Assembly: GCA_965207985.1 (NCBI GenBank)
Contig: CBDBND010000032.1
Coordinates: forward strand, 310,001-374,000
Source of the DNA: CBDBND01 sp965207985
Lineage (GTDB): Bacteria; Pseudomonadota; Alphaproteobacteria; Rhodospirillales; Rhodospirillaceae
DNA: 64,000 nt
Direction of reading: 5' to 3'
Shown here: one piece after another, positions 53,319 to 61,369 of the stretch
Layout of the letters: every line of letters starts with the position of its first letter
Position numbering within the stretch: position 1 is the first letter of the stretch
Notes under the pieces: model-generated
Databases searched by the model: none
What the model was told of the DNA's origin: nothing
The model's input: only the letters and a program-made list of their open reading frames with translations
Made by a program: the position numbers and the translations under genes

Positions 53319-54811
53319 CTGCAGACGGAAACGGCGACCCGTACATTGTTTCCATTGACCAGGGAACCACGTCGACACGCGCCGTGGCTTTTTCTGTTGA
53401 CGGTGCACCAGTGGCTGTGGCGCAGGAACCGTTTAACCAAATCTATCCCAAAGACGGTTGGGTTGAACATGACCCGGAAGCGATTTGGCAAACGGTCTTA
53501 AACACAACAAACGCCGTGATGAAACAGATCGGCGGGGCGAAAGCGGTAGCAACCATCGGCATCACCAACCAACGGGAAACAACGGTTGTGTGGGACCGGA
53601 ACAGTGGACAGCCCGTCGGCAACGCCATTGTTTGGCAGGACCGCCGCGGTGCTGACCAGTGCCGTGCTTTGATCGAGTCCGGTTTGGAAACCACCATTCA
53701 GGAAAAGACAGGGCTTATTCCCGACCCCTATTTCTCGGCGACCAAGGTCAAATGGATTTTAGACAACGATCCAGCCGTTCGGACCAAAGCCGAGAACGGC
53801 ACCCTTGCATTCGGCACCATTGACACGTTTCTGTTATGGCGCCTGACCGGAGGGGCGGTTCACGCCACCGATGCGACCAATGCCTCGCGCACCATGCTGT
53901 TCAACATTCACGATCAAGAGTGGGACGAGGATTTGCTTGAAGAGCTGGGTGTTCCAACCGCGGTATTACCGGAAGTGAAGGACACGGCCGGTGAGTTTGG
54001 CCAAACGGAGCCGTCGCTCTACGGGGCAGCCATTCCCGTGACAGCCATGGTCGGTGACCAACAGGGCGCGCTGGCTGGACAAAACTGTTCTTCTCCCGGA
54101 CTGGCGAAGAGTACATTCGGCACAGGCGCTTTTGTTCTTTTTAATACGGGGACGGACGCACCGGTTTCCGATCATCGTTTGCTGACAACCGTCGCTTATC
54201 GTCTCACCGGTCAAACAACATATGCCTACGAAGGAAGCGTGTTTAACGCCGGTACGGTTGTGCAATGGCTGCGTGACGAAATGCAAATGTTCGAGGACGC
54301 CGCTCATACGGAGGCCATGGCCGATGAAGCCGGTCATAGTGATGTCGTTTTCGTTCCCGCCTTCACTGGACTGGGTGCGCCGCACTGGGATCCGGATGCG
54401 CGTGGTGCCATTTTGGGTCTCACCCGTGACACAACGCTTCACCATGTTGTGCGCGCCGGTTTGGAGGCGGTGTGTTTTCAGGTTCTCGATTTGCTTGAGT
54501 GCATGGCTAACGATACGGGACAAACGCTTGGAACGTTGCGCGTCGACGGCGGTATGACCGCGAACAATTGGATGCTCCAAACACTAGCAGACTTTACCGG
54601 TGTCCCGGTGGAACGGCCGCAATATCTGGAAACCACAGTACAGGGCGCAGCGTTGCTGGCCGGACTGGGACATGGAGTTTACGGATCCTTTGATGACTTT
54701 GTGAATGTGCGCAAAGTCGATCGGGTGTTCGAGCCAACCACATCACAGGATTGGCGGGAGTCGCAAAGATCGAAATGGCACTCCGCAGTTGATCGGGTGA
54801 AGAGCACATAG
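53315..54811 (+). CDS. glpK: glycerol kinase
   Basis: 498 aa FGGY-family kinase that phosphorylates glycerol to glycerol-3-phosphate. N-terminal SIDQGTTSTRAVAF carries the ATP-binding start. TNQRETTVVWDRNSGQP and IVWQDRRGADQC are the FGGY signatures, with YFSATKVKWILD. The C-terminal half has VPAFTGLGAPHWDPDARGAILGLTR and VDGGMTANNWMLQTLADF. No glpF or glpD is adjacent. The length and motifs are those of an active enzyme. Confidence 0.97.
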   Translation: MTADGNGDPYIVSIDQGTTSTRAVAFSVDGAPVAVAQEPFNQIYPKDGWVEHDPEAIWQTVLNTTNAVMKQIGGAKAVATIGITNQRETTVVWDRNSGQPVGNAIVWQDRRGADQCRALIESGLETTIQEKTGLIPDPYFSATKVKWILDNDPAVRTKAENGTLAFGTIDTFLLWRLTGGAVHATDATNASRTMLFNIHDQEWDEDLLEELGVPTAVLPEVKDTAGEFGQTEPSLYGAAIPVTAMVGDQQGALAGQNCSSPGLAKSTFGTGAFVLFNTGTDAPVSDHRLLTTVAYRLTGQTTYAYEGSVFNAGTVVQWLRDEMQMFEDAAHTEAMADEAGHSDVVFVPAFTGLGAPHWDPDARGAILGLTRDTTLHHVVRAGLEAVCFQVLDLLECMANDTGQTLGTLRVDGGMTANNWMLQTLADFTGVPVERPQYLETTVQGAALLAGLGHGVYGSFDDFVNVRKVDRVFEPTTSQDWRESQRSKWHSAVDRVKST

Positions 54812-54925
54812 AAGAGCACTAAAAGGCTGGATTTATCGTCGAAATGGACTTTTGGACGGTTCGGAGTCGGAAGTCTTTGCCTTCTTTAGACGCGTATAAA
54901 CGACTCGAATGTCAAAGGGTAAGTA

Positions 54926-54949
54926 CCTGAAAACTCTTTATTTTTCAGG
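54926..54949 (+). promoter_or_regulatory. leader hairpin upstream of the cold-shock gene
   Basis: CCTGAAAA (54926-54933) and TTTTCAGG (54942-54949) form an 8-bp stem with an 8-nt loop, 76 bp before the chosen start. It is not followed by a T tract. A temperature-sensitive 5' leader structure is possible but unproven. Confidence 0.3.
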
Positions 54950-55025
54950 GGTCTAATTGGCCTTTGCCATAATTTGCGATAGAGTCGCAGATCGGCCCGG
55001 GTTCGATCAAAGGTACCTAGCGTTT

Positions 55026-55553
55026 ATGGAATCGTCTCCCCAGGCCGGGTCCGACAGTCCGAGCGTGACTGCCAAAGTAAAGTGGTTTAATCCGGCCAAG
55101 GGCTTTGGTTTTGTCGCCCCGACCGACGGTACCCCGGATGCGTTTCTCCACGTCTCTGTAGTGCACAAGGCGGGGCTGAGAACTTTGCGTCAAGGCGCGA
55201 CCATTGTGTGCGATTTGACCGAGGGACCGAAGGGTCCGCAAGTCACCGCTATTGAAACCGTTGACAATTCCACCGTCGTTGATGACCTCCCGGAAGGGGA
55301 TGAAACCGTCTTGGACGGTGAAATCAAATTTTTTGCCGCCGATAAGGGATATGGGTTCGGTGTTCCGGAAGGCGGCGGTCACGACATCTTTATCGGCATC
55401 GGCGCGTTACAACGATCCAACCTCGATCGTCTGGAATCCGGTCAGCGCGTACGCATGCATGTGCAGGACGGTAAAAAAGGACCCATGGCCACGCAGGTTG
55501 AGATTATCAGTGACGCACCTGCAGAACCGACATCGGACGAAGAAGTCGAATAA
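55026..55553 (+). CDS. double cold-shock-domain protein
   Basis: 175 aa from ATG 55026 (MESSPQAGSDSPSVTAKVKWF). A TTG start at 54957 would add 23 residues with no domain. Domain 1 (about 17-82) has VKWFNPAKGFGFV and DAFLHVSVV with both RNP motifs. Domain 2 (about 98-165) has IKFFAADKGYGFGVPEGGGHDIFIGIGAL, lacking a few aromatic residues. The acidic tail PTSDEEVE ends it. Two-domain CSPs are common in alphaproteobacteria and bind single-stranded RNA or DNA. Confidence 0.93.
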   Translation: MESSPQAGSDSPSVTAKVKWFNPAKGFGFVAPTDGTPDAFLHVSVVHKAGLRTLRQGATIVCDLTEGPKGPQVTAIETVDNSTVVDDLPEGDETVLDGEIKFFAADKGYGFGVPEGGGHDIFIGIGALQRSNLDRLESGQRVRMHVQDGKKGPMATQVEIISDAPAEPTSDEEVE

Positions 55554-55574
55554 CGCATTGACGACTCCGACTAC

Positions 55575-56870
55575 TTAATCATCCTTTGCTGTTATGTTGC
55601 CCATCGCCGTTTCTGAAGCGAGCCGTCTTTGTTGTTGAGATAGCCACAACATCGCTGAAGCGGCGAGCAGCAATGGCAGTGCCATAGCGCCATTGACAGC
55701 GGTCCAGCCGAAACTGTTCTGCAACGCGCCAGAAGAAAAAGTCGCGACGGAAATGGTGGCAAAGACGAGAAAATCGTTGGCCGCTTGGGTCTTTTCTTGC
55801 TCACTCGGACGATAGGCTTCGGTCAACAATGCCGTGCCACCAATGAACATAAAGTTCCAACCCAATCCCAAAGCGGTTAGGCCGAGCCAAAAGTTCATCA
55901 GCTCGATACCGGACAGGTTGGAGACCATACACACAATATTGAGGGCGATCCCCGTCAGAATGATTTTCACCACGCCGAATTTTTTGATCAGCGATCCGGT
56001 GACAAAACTCGGCGCGAACATCGCCAAGGCATGCCATTGAATGACGAACGCAGCGTCTTCGAAGGCAAAGCCGCAATCCGCCATGGAAAGAGGTGTGGCG
56101 CTCATGACGAGGATCATTACGCCGTACCCGACCATGGCCGATAGAACTGCGACGATGAATATGGGCTGGCGAACGATTTCACTAAGAGGCCGTGCGGCAT
56201 TGGTTTCGCTGCCGTGTTTTGCGACGGGCTTTTTCAGCGACGCAGTCTGGATTAGCACGGCTGTACAAACGGCCAAGGCGGCGATGGCGGCATAACAACC
56301 TGCAAACAGCACGGGAGAGAACAGCTCCCGTGTTGCTTTTGACAATTCCGGTGCCGCCAGGGCCGACAAAACACCACCTGCCATCACCCAGGAGATTGCT
56401 TTCGCCCGTTTTTCAGGTGCGGCCGCTTCGGCGGCGGCGAAACGGTAGTATCCCCAAAACGCGTTGTGCATGCCGAGCAAAGACGACCCGGCAATAAGCA
56501 AATCGAAGCGGGCTTCCAGCAGGGCATAGCAATTGAGGAGTCCGCCACACACGCCAATACACTGGCCAGCGGTAAAACCCACCCGGCGGCCGACCCGCTT
56601 CATCCACAGCGCTGCAGGAAACGTGGCCGCCATTGTGGAGATAAACTGAACGGCTAAGGGCAAGGTTGCCAATCGGTCGTCTTCAGCCAGATAGGCGCCG
56701 GCCAGCGCGGTGACCAGCATGACGATGCCAGCACCTGTCATGGACAACGCTTGTCCGAAGGCGAGAACGGCAACTGTCCGGTTCGCCCTGTTGGCCGTGC
56801 CGTTATCCGCAAGTTTGGTCAATTGACCGGAGTGACTTTGAGAAAATAACTGAGTTGGTTCGTCTGTCAC
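55575..56870 (-). CDS. MFS transporter
   Basis: 431 aa with about 12 membrane helices. The loop motif is ALWMKRVGRRVGFTAGQCIGV (motif A-like, near 80). A central cytoplasmic loop near residues 220-240 (KKPVAKHGSETNAARPLSEIV) separates the halves. The substrate is unknown. It overlaps the preceding small gene by 4 bp (ATGA), so they form a two-gene unit. Confidence 0.88.
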   Translation of the reverse strand: MTDEPTQLFSQSHSGQLTKLADNGTANRANRTVAVLAFGQALSMTGAGIVMLVTALAGAYLAEDDRLATLPLAVQFISTMAATFPAALWMKRVGRRVGFTAGQCIGVCGGLLNCYALLEARFDLLIAGSSLLGMHNAFWGYYRFAAAEAAAPEKRAKAISWVMAGGVLSALAAPELSKATRELFSPVLFAGCYAAIAALAVCTAVLIQTASLKKPVAKHGSETNAARPLSEIVRQPIFIVAVLSAMVGYGVMILVMSATPLSMADCGFAFEDAAFVIQWHALAMFAPSFVTGSLIKKFGVVKIILTGIALNIVCMVSNLSGIELMNFWLGLTALGLGWNFMFIGGTALLTEAYRPSEQEKTQAANDFLVFATISVATFSSGALQNSFGWTAVNGAMALPLLLAASAMLWLSQQQRRLASETAMGNITAKDD

Positions 56871-57211
56871 CCGCCAGACGCTCCGGAAGTGGCGGCATCG
56901 TCGGACCGGCGCGACAGGATCTGATCAAACCATTGAACGAAGAGCGGCTTTTCTTCTTCCGGTGAAATGCAGTCAAAGGCAACGGTTTGTTTGGCGAAGG
57001 GGTCGTCCGGCGCTTTGCTTTCCTGCTCGCCAAAAATACATGGTGTCAGGGCAGCAGTGCTCGGTTCGTCTTCAACGATGAAACCGTTCATCCACATCAC
57101 CAGCACGCCCAAGGCAAAGGTTATGGCGACGGCGGCGACGGCGCCTATGGCCAAACGGGTAAGATAAGCCGACCTGTAAACGGCTTGATGGGGCATCTTC
57201 TGATCTGACAT
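56867..57211 (-). CDS. single-span membrane protein of unknown function
   Basis: 114 aa with one membrane helix (LAIGAVAAVAITFALGVLVMWM, about 20-41) after a short basic N-terminus, then a mostly acidic periplasmic part containing two cysteines (TPCIFGE and FDCISPEEE) that could form a disulfide. It is coupled to the MFS gene by an ATGA overlap, which suggests an accessory role. I do not recognise the family. Confidence 0.7.
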   Translation of the reverse strand: MSDQKMPHQAVYRSAYLTRLAIGAVAAVAITFALGVLVMWMNGFIVEDEPSTAALTPCIFGEQESKAPDDPFAKQTVAFDCISPEEEKPLFVQWFDQILSRRSDDAATSGASGG

Positions 57212-57560
57212 GAGCCCGACTTACACCCGATCCCGTTCGTGGCGCAAGGGAACCGGCGGTCGCGGAAAGGTCTTCCGCCGTGGCAGCCGTGGTCTGTTCA
57301 CAAAGTTGTGAAACCAAAAAGTCAGCACCAGGACCGGTTTTAGCTCAAAAGTTGATGACAGAATTGTCAGGTCCAGGCCTGAAATTCGACACATTTCGCC
57401 CGTGATATGACGGTGGAGCGTCGTGCTCCACACGGTGAGTCGGCGGTGCGCGCCCCTTCCCCTCCCCCGTCCTCGACCGCATCGCCGGTTCACCACCACT
57501 GTTCCCTCTTGGCCAGAGACACATGACTGCAAAAGGGCTTCGTCCGATCGGCGGTATTTG
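57212..57560. other. intergenic region between divergent genes
   Basis: About 350 bp without a convincing gene. It contains a perfect 7-bp hairpin with GTGGAGC (57413-57419), loop GTCGT and GCTCCAC (57425-57431), of unknown role and with no T run. The minus-strand frame 57221-57532 is arginine-rich low-complexity sequence and is unlikely to be coding. Confidence 0.4.
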
Positions 57561-57576
57561 TTAGAATGATTTCAAA
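57561..57576. promoter_or_regulatory. irr: degenerate Irr-box-like site upstream of irr
   Basis: TTAGAATGATTTCAAA matches the palindrome TTAGAATCATTCTAAA found at rubrerythrin at 12 of 16 positions, and both are followed by GTGC. The left half-site is intact and the right one is degenerate. It lies 28 bp before the irr start, so autoregulation is plausible but unproven. Confidence 0.45.
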
Positions 57577-57603
57577 GTGCAATTGTTAGAGTGCGATCCA
57601 CCC

Positions 57604-58053
57604 ATGGCTTCATCGCCGCATACAGGGCCGGGACCTACCGGCAAGGACCAGACCGAAACGGACAGGCTTATGGCTTTGCTGCGTCAGGCGGGTTTGCGCC
57701 CAACCCGGCAGCGTATGGCTCTGGCCGGCCTTCTTTTCGATCAGGGTAACCGCCACATTACAGCGGAATCGTTGTATTCCGAGGCACAGGACGCTGGGGT
57801 GGAGGTATCACTGGCCACCGTCTACAACGCGCTTCACACCTTTACCAGCAAAGGCCTTCTCAGAGAGATCTCGATCGATTCCACACGGTCGTATTTCGAC
57901 ACCAATACGAAAGAGCATCATCATTTTTACTTTGAGAAGTCCGGTACCCTAAAAGACATTGGCCAGGATCATGTGAAGATCAGCCGCATGCCAAAAACAC
58001 CGGACGGCACGAAAGTCTCTCGGGTGGATGTGGTGATCCGGCTCGACGGGTAA
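57604..58053 (+). CDS. irr: iron response regulator Irr (Fur family)
   Basis: 149 aa from ATG 57604; a start at 57577 also lies in frame. It has the Fur-family DNA-binding domain LRQAGLRPTRQRMALAGLLFDQGNRHITAESLYSEAQDAGVEVSLATVYNALHTF (26-80). The hallmark of Irr is the histidine run EHHHFYFE (His105-107), the low-affinity haem site. The GCPxxD haem-regulatory motif of Bradyrhizobium Irr is absent, as in many relatives. Irr acts when iron or haem is low. The nearby palindromes support local targets. Confidence 0.9.
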   Translation: MASSPHTGPGPTGKDQTETDRLMALLRQAGLRPTRQRMALAGLLFDQGNRHITAESLYSEAQDAGVEVSLATVYNALHTFTSKGLLREISIDSTRSYFDTNTKEHHHFYFEKSGTLKDIGQDHVKISRMPKTPDGTKVSRVDVVIRLDG

Positions 58054-58091
58054 TCCGTCTTTTCCCGTCCTTTCCGGCAATTCCCTTAACA

Positions 58092-58106
58092 TTAGAATCA
58101 TTCTAA
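58092..58106. promoter_or_regulatory. Irr-box-like palindrome at the rubrerythrin promoter
   Basis: TTAGAAT-C-ATTCTAA is a perfect 15-bp palindrome that closely resembles the published ICE/Irr-box pattern (TTTAGAA-n-TTCTAAA). It lies 5 bp upstream of the -35 element. The irr gene ends 39 bp before it. Binding by Irr is inference. Confidence 0.7.
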
Positions 58107-58111
58107 AGTGC

Positions 58112-58140
58112 TTGACAGCGCTCTGAGGCCCCCTTAGAAT
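58112..58140 (+). promoter_or_regulatory. sigma70-type promoter of the rubrerythrin operon
   Basis: TTGACA (58112-58117), 17-bp spacer, TAGAAT (58135-58140): near-consensus -35 and -10. The -10 hexamer sits within cttagaat, a second Irr half-site. The rubrerythrin start is 82 bp downstream. Confidence 0.75.
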
Positions 58141-58221
58141 GGAAGATGAGCGGTCTCCGTGCGTTGGGTACGGGCTCCGCACACCAAAAAACATGAATGC
58201 ATTCACGCCCAGGAGGGACAC

Positions 58222-58644
58222 ATGGCAGATCTCAAAGGCAGCAAAACCGAAGAAAGCTTGAAAGCCGCATTTGCCGGCGAAAGCCAGGCCAATCGTCGTT
58301 ATCTCTATTTCGCCCAAAAAGCGGATGTGGAAGGTCAGAACGAAGTCTCGGCTCTGTTCCGTTCCACTGCGGAAGGCGAAACCGGCCATGCGTTTGGCCA
58401 TCTAGAATATCTTGAAACCGTTGGCGACCCCGCCACCGGCGAGCCTATTGGCGATACCTCTGCCAATTTGAAATCTGCCGTTGCTGGCGAGACCCACGAA
58501 TACACCGACATGTATCCGGGCATGGCTAAAACCGCGCGGGAAGAAGGTTTTGATGAGATTGCCGATTGGTTCGAGACATTGGCGAAGGCCGAAAAATCCC
58601 ACGCCGGACGGTTCCAGAAAGCGTTGGACACGCTCGAAACCTGA
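58222..58644 (+). CDS. rubrerythrin (erythrin-type, no rubredoxin domain)
   Basis: 140 aa from ATG 58222, preceded by AGGAGGG; the upstream extension to 58159 is unlikely. The four-helix diiron peroxidase domain has all expected ligands: AGESQANRRYLYFAQ, EGETGHAFGH (ExxxH), AGETHEYTDMYPG and KAEKSHAGRF. The C-terminal rubredoxin domain of classical rubrerythrin is missing, so electrons must come from another protein. The downstream Fe-S gene is a candidate. A terminator follows the gene. Confidence 0.95.
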   Translation: MADLKGSKTEESLKAAFAGESQANRRYLYFAQKADVEGQNEVSALFRSTAEGETGHAFGHLEYLETVGDPATGEPIGDTSANLKSAVAGETHEYTDMYPGMAKTAREEGFDEIADWFETLAKAEKSHAGRFQKALDTLET

Positions 58645-58660
58645 TCCGTTTTGAACGCGG

Positions 58661-58693
58661 GGGCCGGTTGATCATTTCTCCGGCCCTCTTTTT
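58661..58693 (+). terminator. intrinsic terminator between rubrerythrin and the Fe-S gene
   Basis: GGGCCGG (58661-58667), 12-nt loop, CCGGCCC (58680-58686), followed by TCTTTTT. Partial readthrough would set rubrerythrin above the downstream genes, since the next start is only 30 bp further and no second promoter is evident. Confidence 0.7.
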
Positions 58694-58722
58694 CCTTTGT
58701 AATCGAACGATCAGCCCCAGCC

Positions 58723-60057
58723 ATGCGTGAAGGCAGTCTGGACGCCCCGACACGTCACCCTATTGACTGGCAAAATCCGGATTTCATTGATGCGGATAAG
58801 CTGGATGCGGAACTGCGCCGTCAGTTCGACATTTGTCATGGCTGCCGGCGGTGTTTCAATTTGTGCGATTCCTTTCCCCGCTTGTTTGATCTGGTGGATG
58901 CACAGGACGATGAAGTGGAAGGTGTGAACAGCGCCGATTTCAAATCCGTGGTCGACGCTTGCACTCTGTGCGACATGTGTTTTTTGACCAAGTGCCCATA
59001 CGTCCCGCCGCACGAATTCAATATCGATTTTCCTCATTTGATGCTGCGCTATCGCGCGGCGGAAAAAGCCCATAACGGCATTCCATTTTTCGATAAGCAG
59101 CTCACCGAGACCGATCGCAACGGCCGTGCGGCGGGGCGGGTCGCGGGACTGGCCAACTGGAGTTCCAAGCGGGGCAATGCCCTGACCCGTCCTGTGCTGG
59201 AAGCCGTCGCCGGTGCGCATCGGGATGCGGAGCTGCCTAAGTTCCATGGTAAGACATTCGCGGCTCGGGCCAAGGGCGCGCCGCCTGCCGTCAACGAGAA
59301 CGCGCCGGGCCATGGCCGCAAAGCCGTTGTCTTCGCCACCTGTTTCGCCAACTACAACAATCCGGACATCGGTACTGCCGCGCTCAACGTCCTTGCCCAC
59401 AATGGTGTTGAAACAGAGGTTGTTTATCCCGGTTGTTGTGGCATGCCCCAATTGGAGCAGGGCGATATCGCCCGGGTTGCCGACAAGGCCAAAGCGACGG
59501 CACAAGCGCTCAAACCCTATGTGGACGACGGCGTTGACATCATTGTGCTGGTGCCGTCTTGCGCATTAATGATGAAATTCGAATGGCCGTTGATCGTACC
59601 GGACGACGAAGATGTTGAGCGTCTCGCCCGGTCCGTGTTCGACATTTCCGAATACGTCGCCGGCATTGCCAATAAGGAAGGCTTGGCAGAAGGCTTGAAG
59701 GCGGTCGACGGACCCATTGCCCTCCATTTGGCTTGCCATGCCCGCGCCCAAAACATGGGGCCAAAGGGAGCTGAAATACTGCGCGCCATTCCAGACGCAA
59801 ACGTGTCGGTGGTGGAACGCTGTTCTGGCCACGGCGGCTCCTGGGGCATAAAGAAAGAAAACTTCGACGTCGCGACAAAGTTTGCCCGCCAGACCGTGCG
59901 CAAGGTCGCAGATGCCAAGCCGGCTTATGTCTGTTCCGAATGTCCTTTGGCCGGCAAGCACATTGTTCAGGGTTTCGAGGCCCTGGGTGACGACGCACCA
60001 CGGGCGGAACAGTCGCAGCATCCCATACAGGTGCTGGCAAAGGCTTATGGGTATTAG
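58723..60057 (+). CDS. GlpC-like Fe-S oxidoreductase (heterodisulfide-reductase-related)
   Basis: 444 aa soluble protein. Two ferredoxin-type cluster motifs, CHGCRRCFNLCDSFP (near 44-58) and CTLCDMCFLTKCPYVPP (near 85-101), precede two CCG-type cysteine domains: YPGCCGMPQLEQGD (near 230) and VERCSGHGGSWG (near 367), with CHARAQNMG between. This is the plan of GlpC/HdrD-like proteins. It is encoded between rubrerythrin and DUF3501, a conserved trio, and probably passes electrons to the diiron peroxidase (inference). No membrane anchor is visible. Confidence 0.9.
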   Translation: MREGSLDAPTRHPIDWQNPDFIDADKLDAELRRQFDICHGCRRCFNLCDSFPRLFDLVDAQDDEVEGVNSADFKSVVDACTLCDMCFLTKCPYVPPHEFNIDFPHLMLRYRAAEKAHNGIPFFDKQLTETDRNGRAAGRVAGLANWSSKRGNALTRPVLEAVAGAHRDAELPKFHGKTFAARAKGAPPAVNENAPGHGRKAVVFATCFANYNNPDIGTAALNVLAHNGVETEVVYPGCCGMPQLEQGDIARVADKAKATAQALKPYVDDGVDIIVLVPSCALMMKFEWPLIVPDDEDVERLARSVFDISEYVAGIANKEGLAEGLKAVDGPIALHLACHARAQNMGPKGAEILRAIPDANVSVVERCSGHGGSWGIKKENFDVATKFARQTVRKVADAKPAYVCSECPLAGKHIVQGFEALGDDAPRAEQSQHPIQVLAKAYGY

Positions 60058-60070
60058 AGCTTTAGCCTGA

Positions 60071-60670
60071 ATGAAGATGACGGATTCAAAACGCGCTATC
60101 ACGCCTGCAGATCTCATGCCGCTCGATGCGTACGGCAAGATCCGCCACGACCACCGCAAGGCGCTGATTGCCACAAAGGCAAAACGGCGTGTGCATGTGG
60201 GACCGTTCCTGACCTTTCACTTCGAGAATTACGACACCATGTGGGCTCAAGTTCAGGAAATGCTCTACATCGAGAAAGGCGGCGAGGCACAAATCGCAGA
60301 TGAATTGGAGGCCTACAATCCGCTCATACCCCAAGGGCGGGAGCTGGTGGCCACCATGTTGATTGAAATCGAAGACGAAGCCAGGCGCCGTAAAACATTG
60401 GCCACGTTGGGTCATATTGAAGACCGCATTGTTTTGAACGTCGCCGGACATCGGATCATGGGTGTACCCGAAGGGGACATCGACCGGACGACGGAAGAGG
60501 GTAAAACCTCAGCCGTGCATTTCATCACCTTTCCATTCGACGAGGAAGGTGCAGCGGCTTTCAAGAACGGAGAGGCACAAATCACGCTCGGTATCGAGCA
60601 CGACAACTACCGTCATGAAGTCGTGCTGCAACAGGACATCAGGGAAGAACTGATCAAGGATTTCGATTGA
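60071..60670 (+). CDS. DUF3501 family protein
   Basis: 199 aa soluble protein beginning RAITPADLMPLDAYGKIR and containing LTFHFENYDTMWAQVQEMLYIEKGG, LPQGRELVATMLIEI-like sequence and GIEHDNYRHEVVLQ, all typical of DUF3501. Members lie next to rubrerythrin and GlpC-like genes in many proteobacteria. No catalytic role is known. It is 13 bp after the Fe-S gene, in the same transcript. No cysteine-rich or metal motif stands out. Confidence 0.92.
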   Translation: MKMTDSKRAITPADLMPLDAYGKIRHDHRKALIATKAKRRVHVGPFLTFHFENYDTMWAQVQEMLYIEKGGEAQIADELEAYNPLIPQGRELVATMLIEIEDEARRRKTLATLGHIEDRIVLNVAGHRIMGVPEGDIDRTTEEGKTSAVHFITFPFDEEGAAAFKNGEAQITLGIEHDNYRHEVVLQQDIREELIKDFD

Positions 60671-60690
60671 CGACTGACAATTTCGCCTCG

Positions 60691-61227
60691 TCAATCGATG
60701 GTTTCACCGTCGTAAAGACCCCAAAACAATCCACGTCTAAGCCACCCCTCGATGCCGTCCGCTTCGATAAGGCAAAACTCGATTTGTTCGGGGCAGCGTT
60801 CCACACGGATGACAACGCCGGGGGAAATCTGAGCGACGATGGTACTGGCGGTGGTGGACCCTTTATAGACGGGTGACACATCACCGGAGACGAGGCCGGT
60901 GCGTTCGCCCGACAGCATACTCTGATGAACCCATCCTTCTTCGCCGTCCGGGTCGCGAATGCGCCGCCAGGTATCGAACTCGTCGACGACCTCAACAGGA
61001 AGTAGACGGCGTTGGTACACCCAGGTGATGGGATAGCGCGTGCCCGGACCGGTACGCAGATTGACCGGGTCGGTACGCAGAGAAACGAAACGCGGGATTG
61101 GCAGCGACGACACACGACCGAGCTCTTGTGCAGCGGTCTGAAAGTTAGGTCCGGCCGACAAGACCATCACCGAACACACGGTAGCAAAAGCAATGAGCCA
61201 AGTTGTGGCGTGGCGTGTCACACCCAT
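60691..61227 (-). CDS. SH3-domain (SH3_4/DUF1058-type) secreted protein
   Basis: 178 aa from ATG 61227 (MGVTRHATTWLIAFATVCSVMVLSAGPNFQ), giving a signal peptide. A longer frame to 61395 overlaps the divergent gene. Bacterial SH3-like domain 1 is PVNLRTGPGTRYPITWVYQRRLLPVEVVDEFDTWRRIRDPDGEEGWVHQSML (near 50-100). A second, weaker copy ends GIEGWLRRGLFWGLYDGE. Such proteins are exported and often act near peptidoglycan. It is convergent with the DUF3501 gene. Confidence 0.88.
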   Translation of the reverse strand: MGVTRHATTWLIAFATVCSVMVLSAGPNFQTAAQELGRVSSLPIPRFVSLRTDPVNLRTGPGTRYPITWVYQRRLLPVEVVDEFDTWRRIRDPDGEEGWVHQSMLSGERTGLVSGDVSPVYKGSTTASTIVAQISPGVVIRVERCPEQIEFCLIEADGIEGWLRRGLFWGLYDGETID

Positions 61228-61369
61228 ACGCACCGTTTTTGACCAGTCATGCCCCGTGTCTTGCCCCGAATTGATCGATTTGGCAACGACGAACACTGTT
61301 GCGGCCTGCCTTCTGGACAAGGGTGGATACGGCTGGTAGACGAAGGCACCTTTCCGGCGGGAGACCCGG

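Noticed and set aside
57413..57431. Hairpin GTGGAGC/GCTCCAC considered as a terminator
   Set aside because: No T run follows on either strand, and it lies in a divergent intergenic region.
57221..57532. 103-codon minus-strand frame in the irr upstream region
   Set aside because: It is arginine-rich and repetitive (RGRGRGRG), with no recognisable domain. It probably comes from G+C-rich regulatory DNA.
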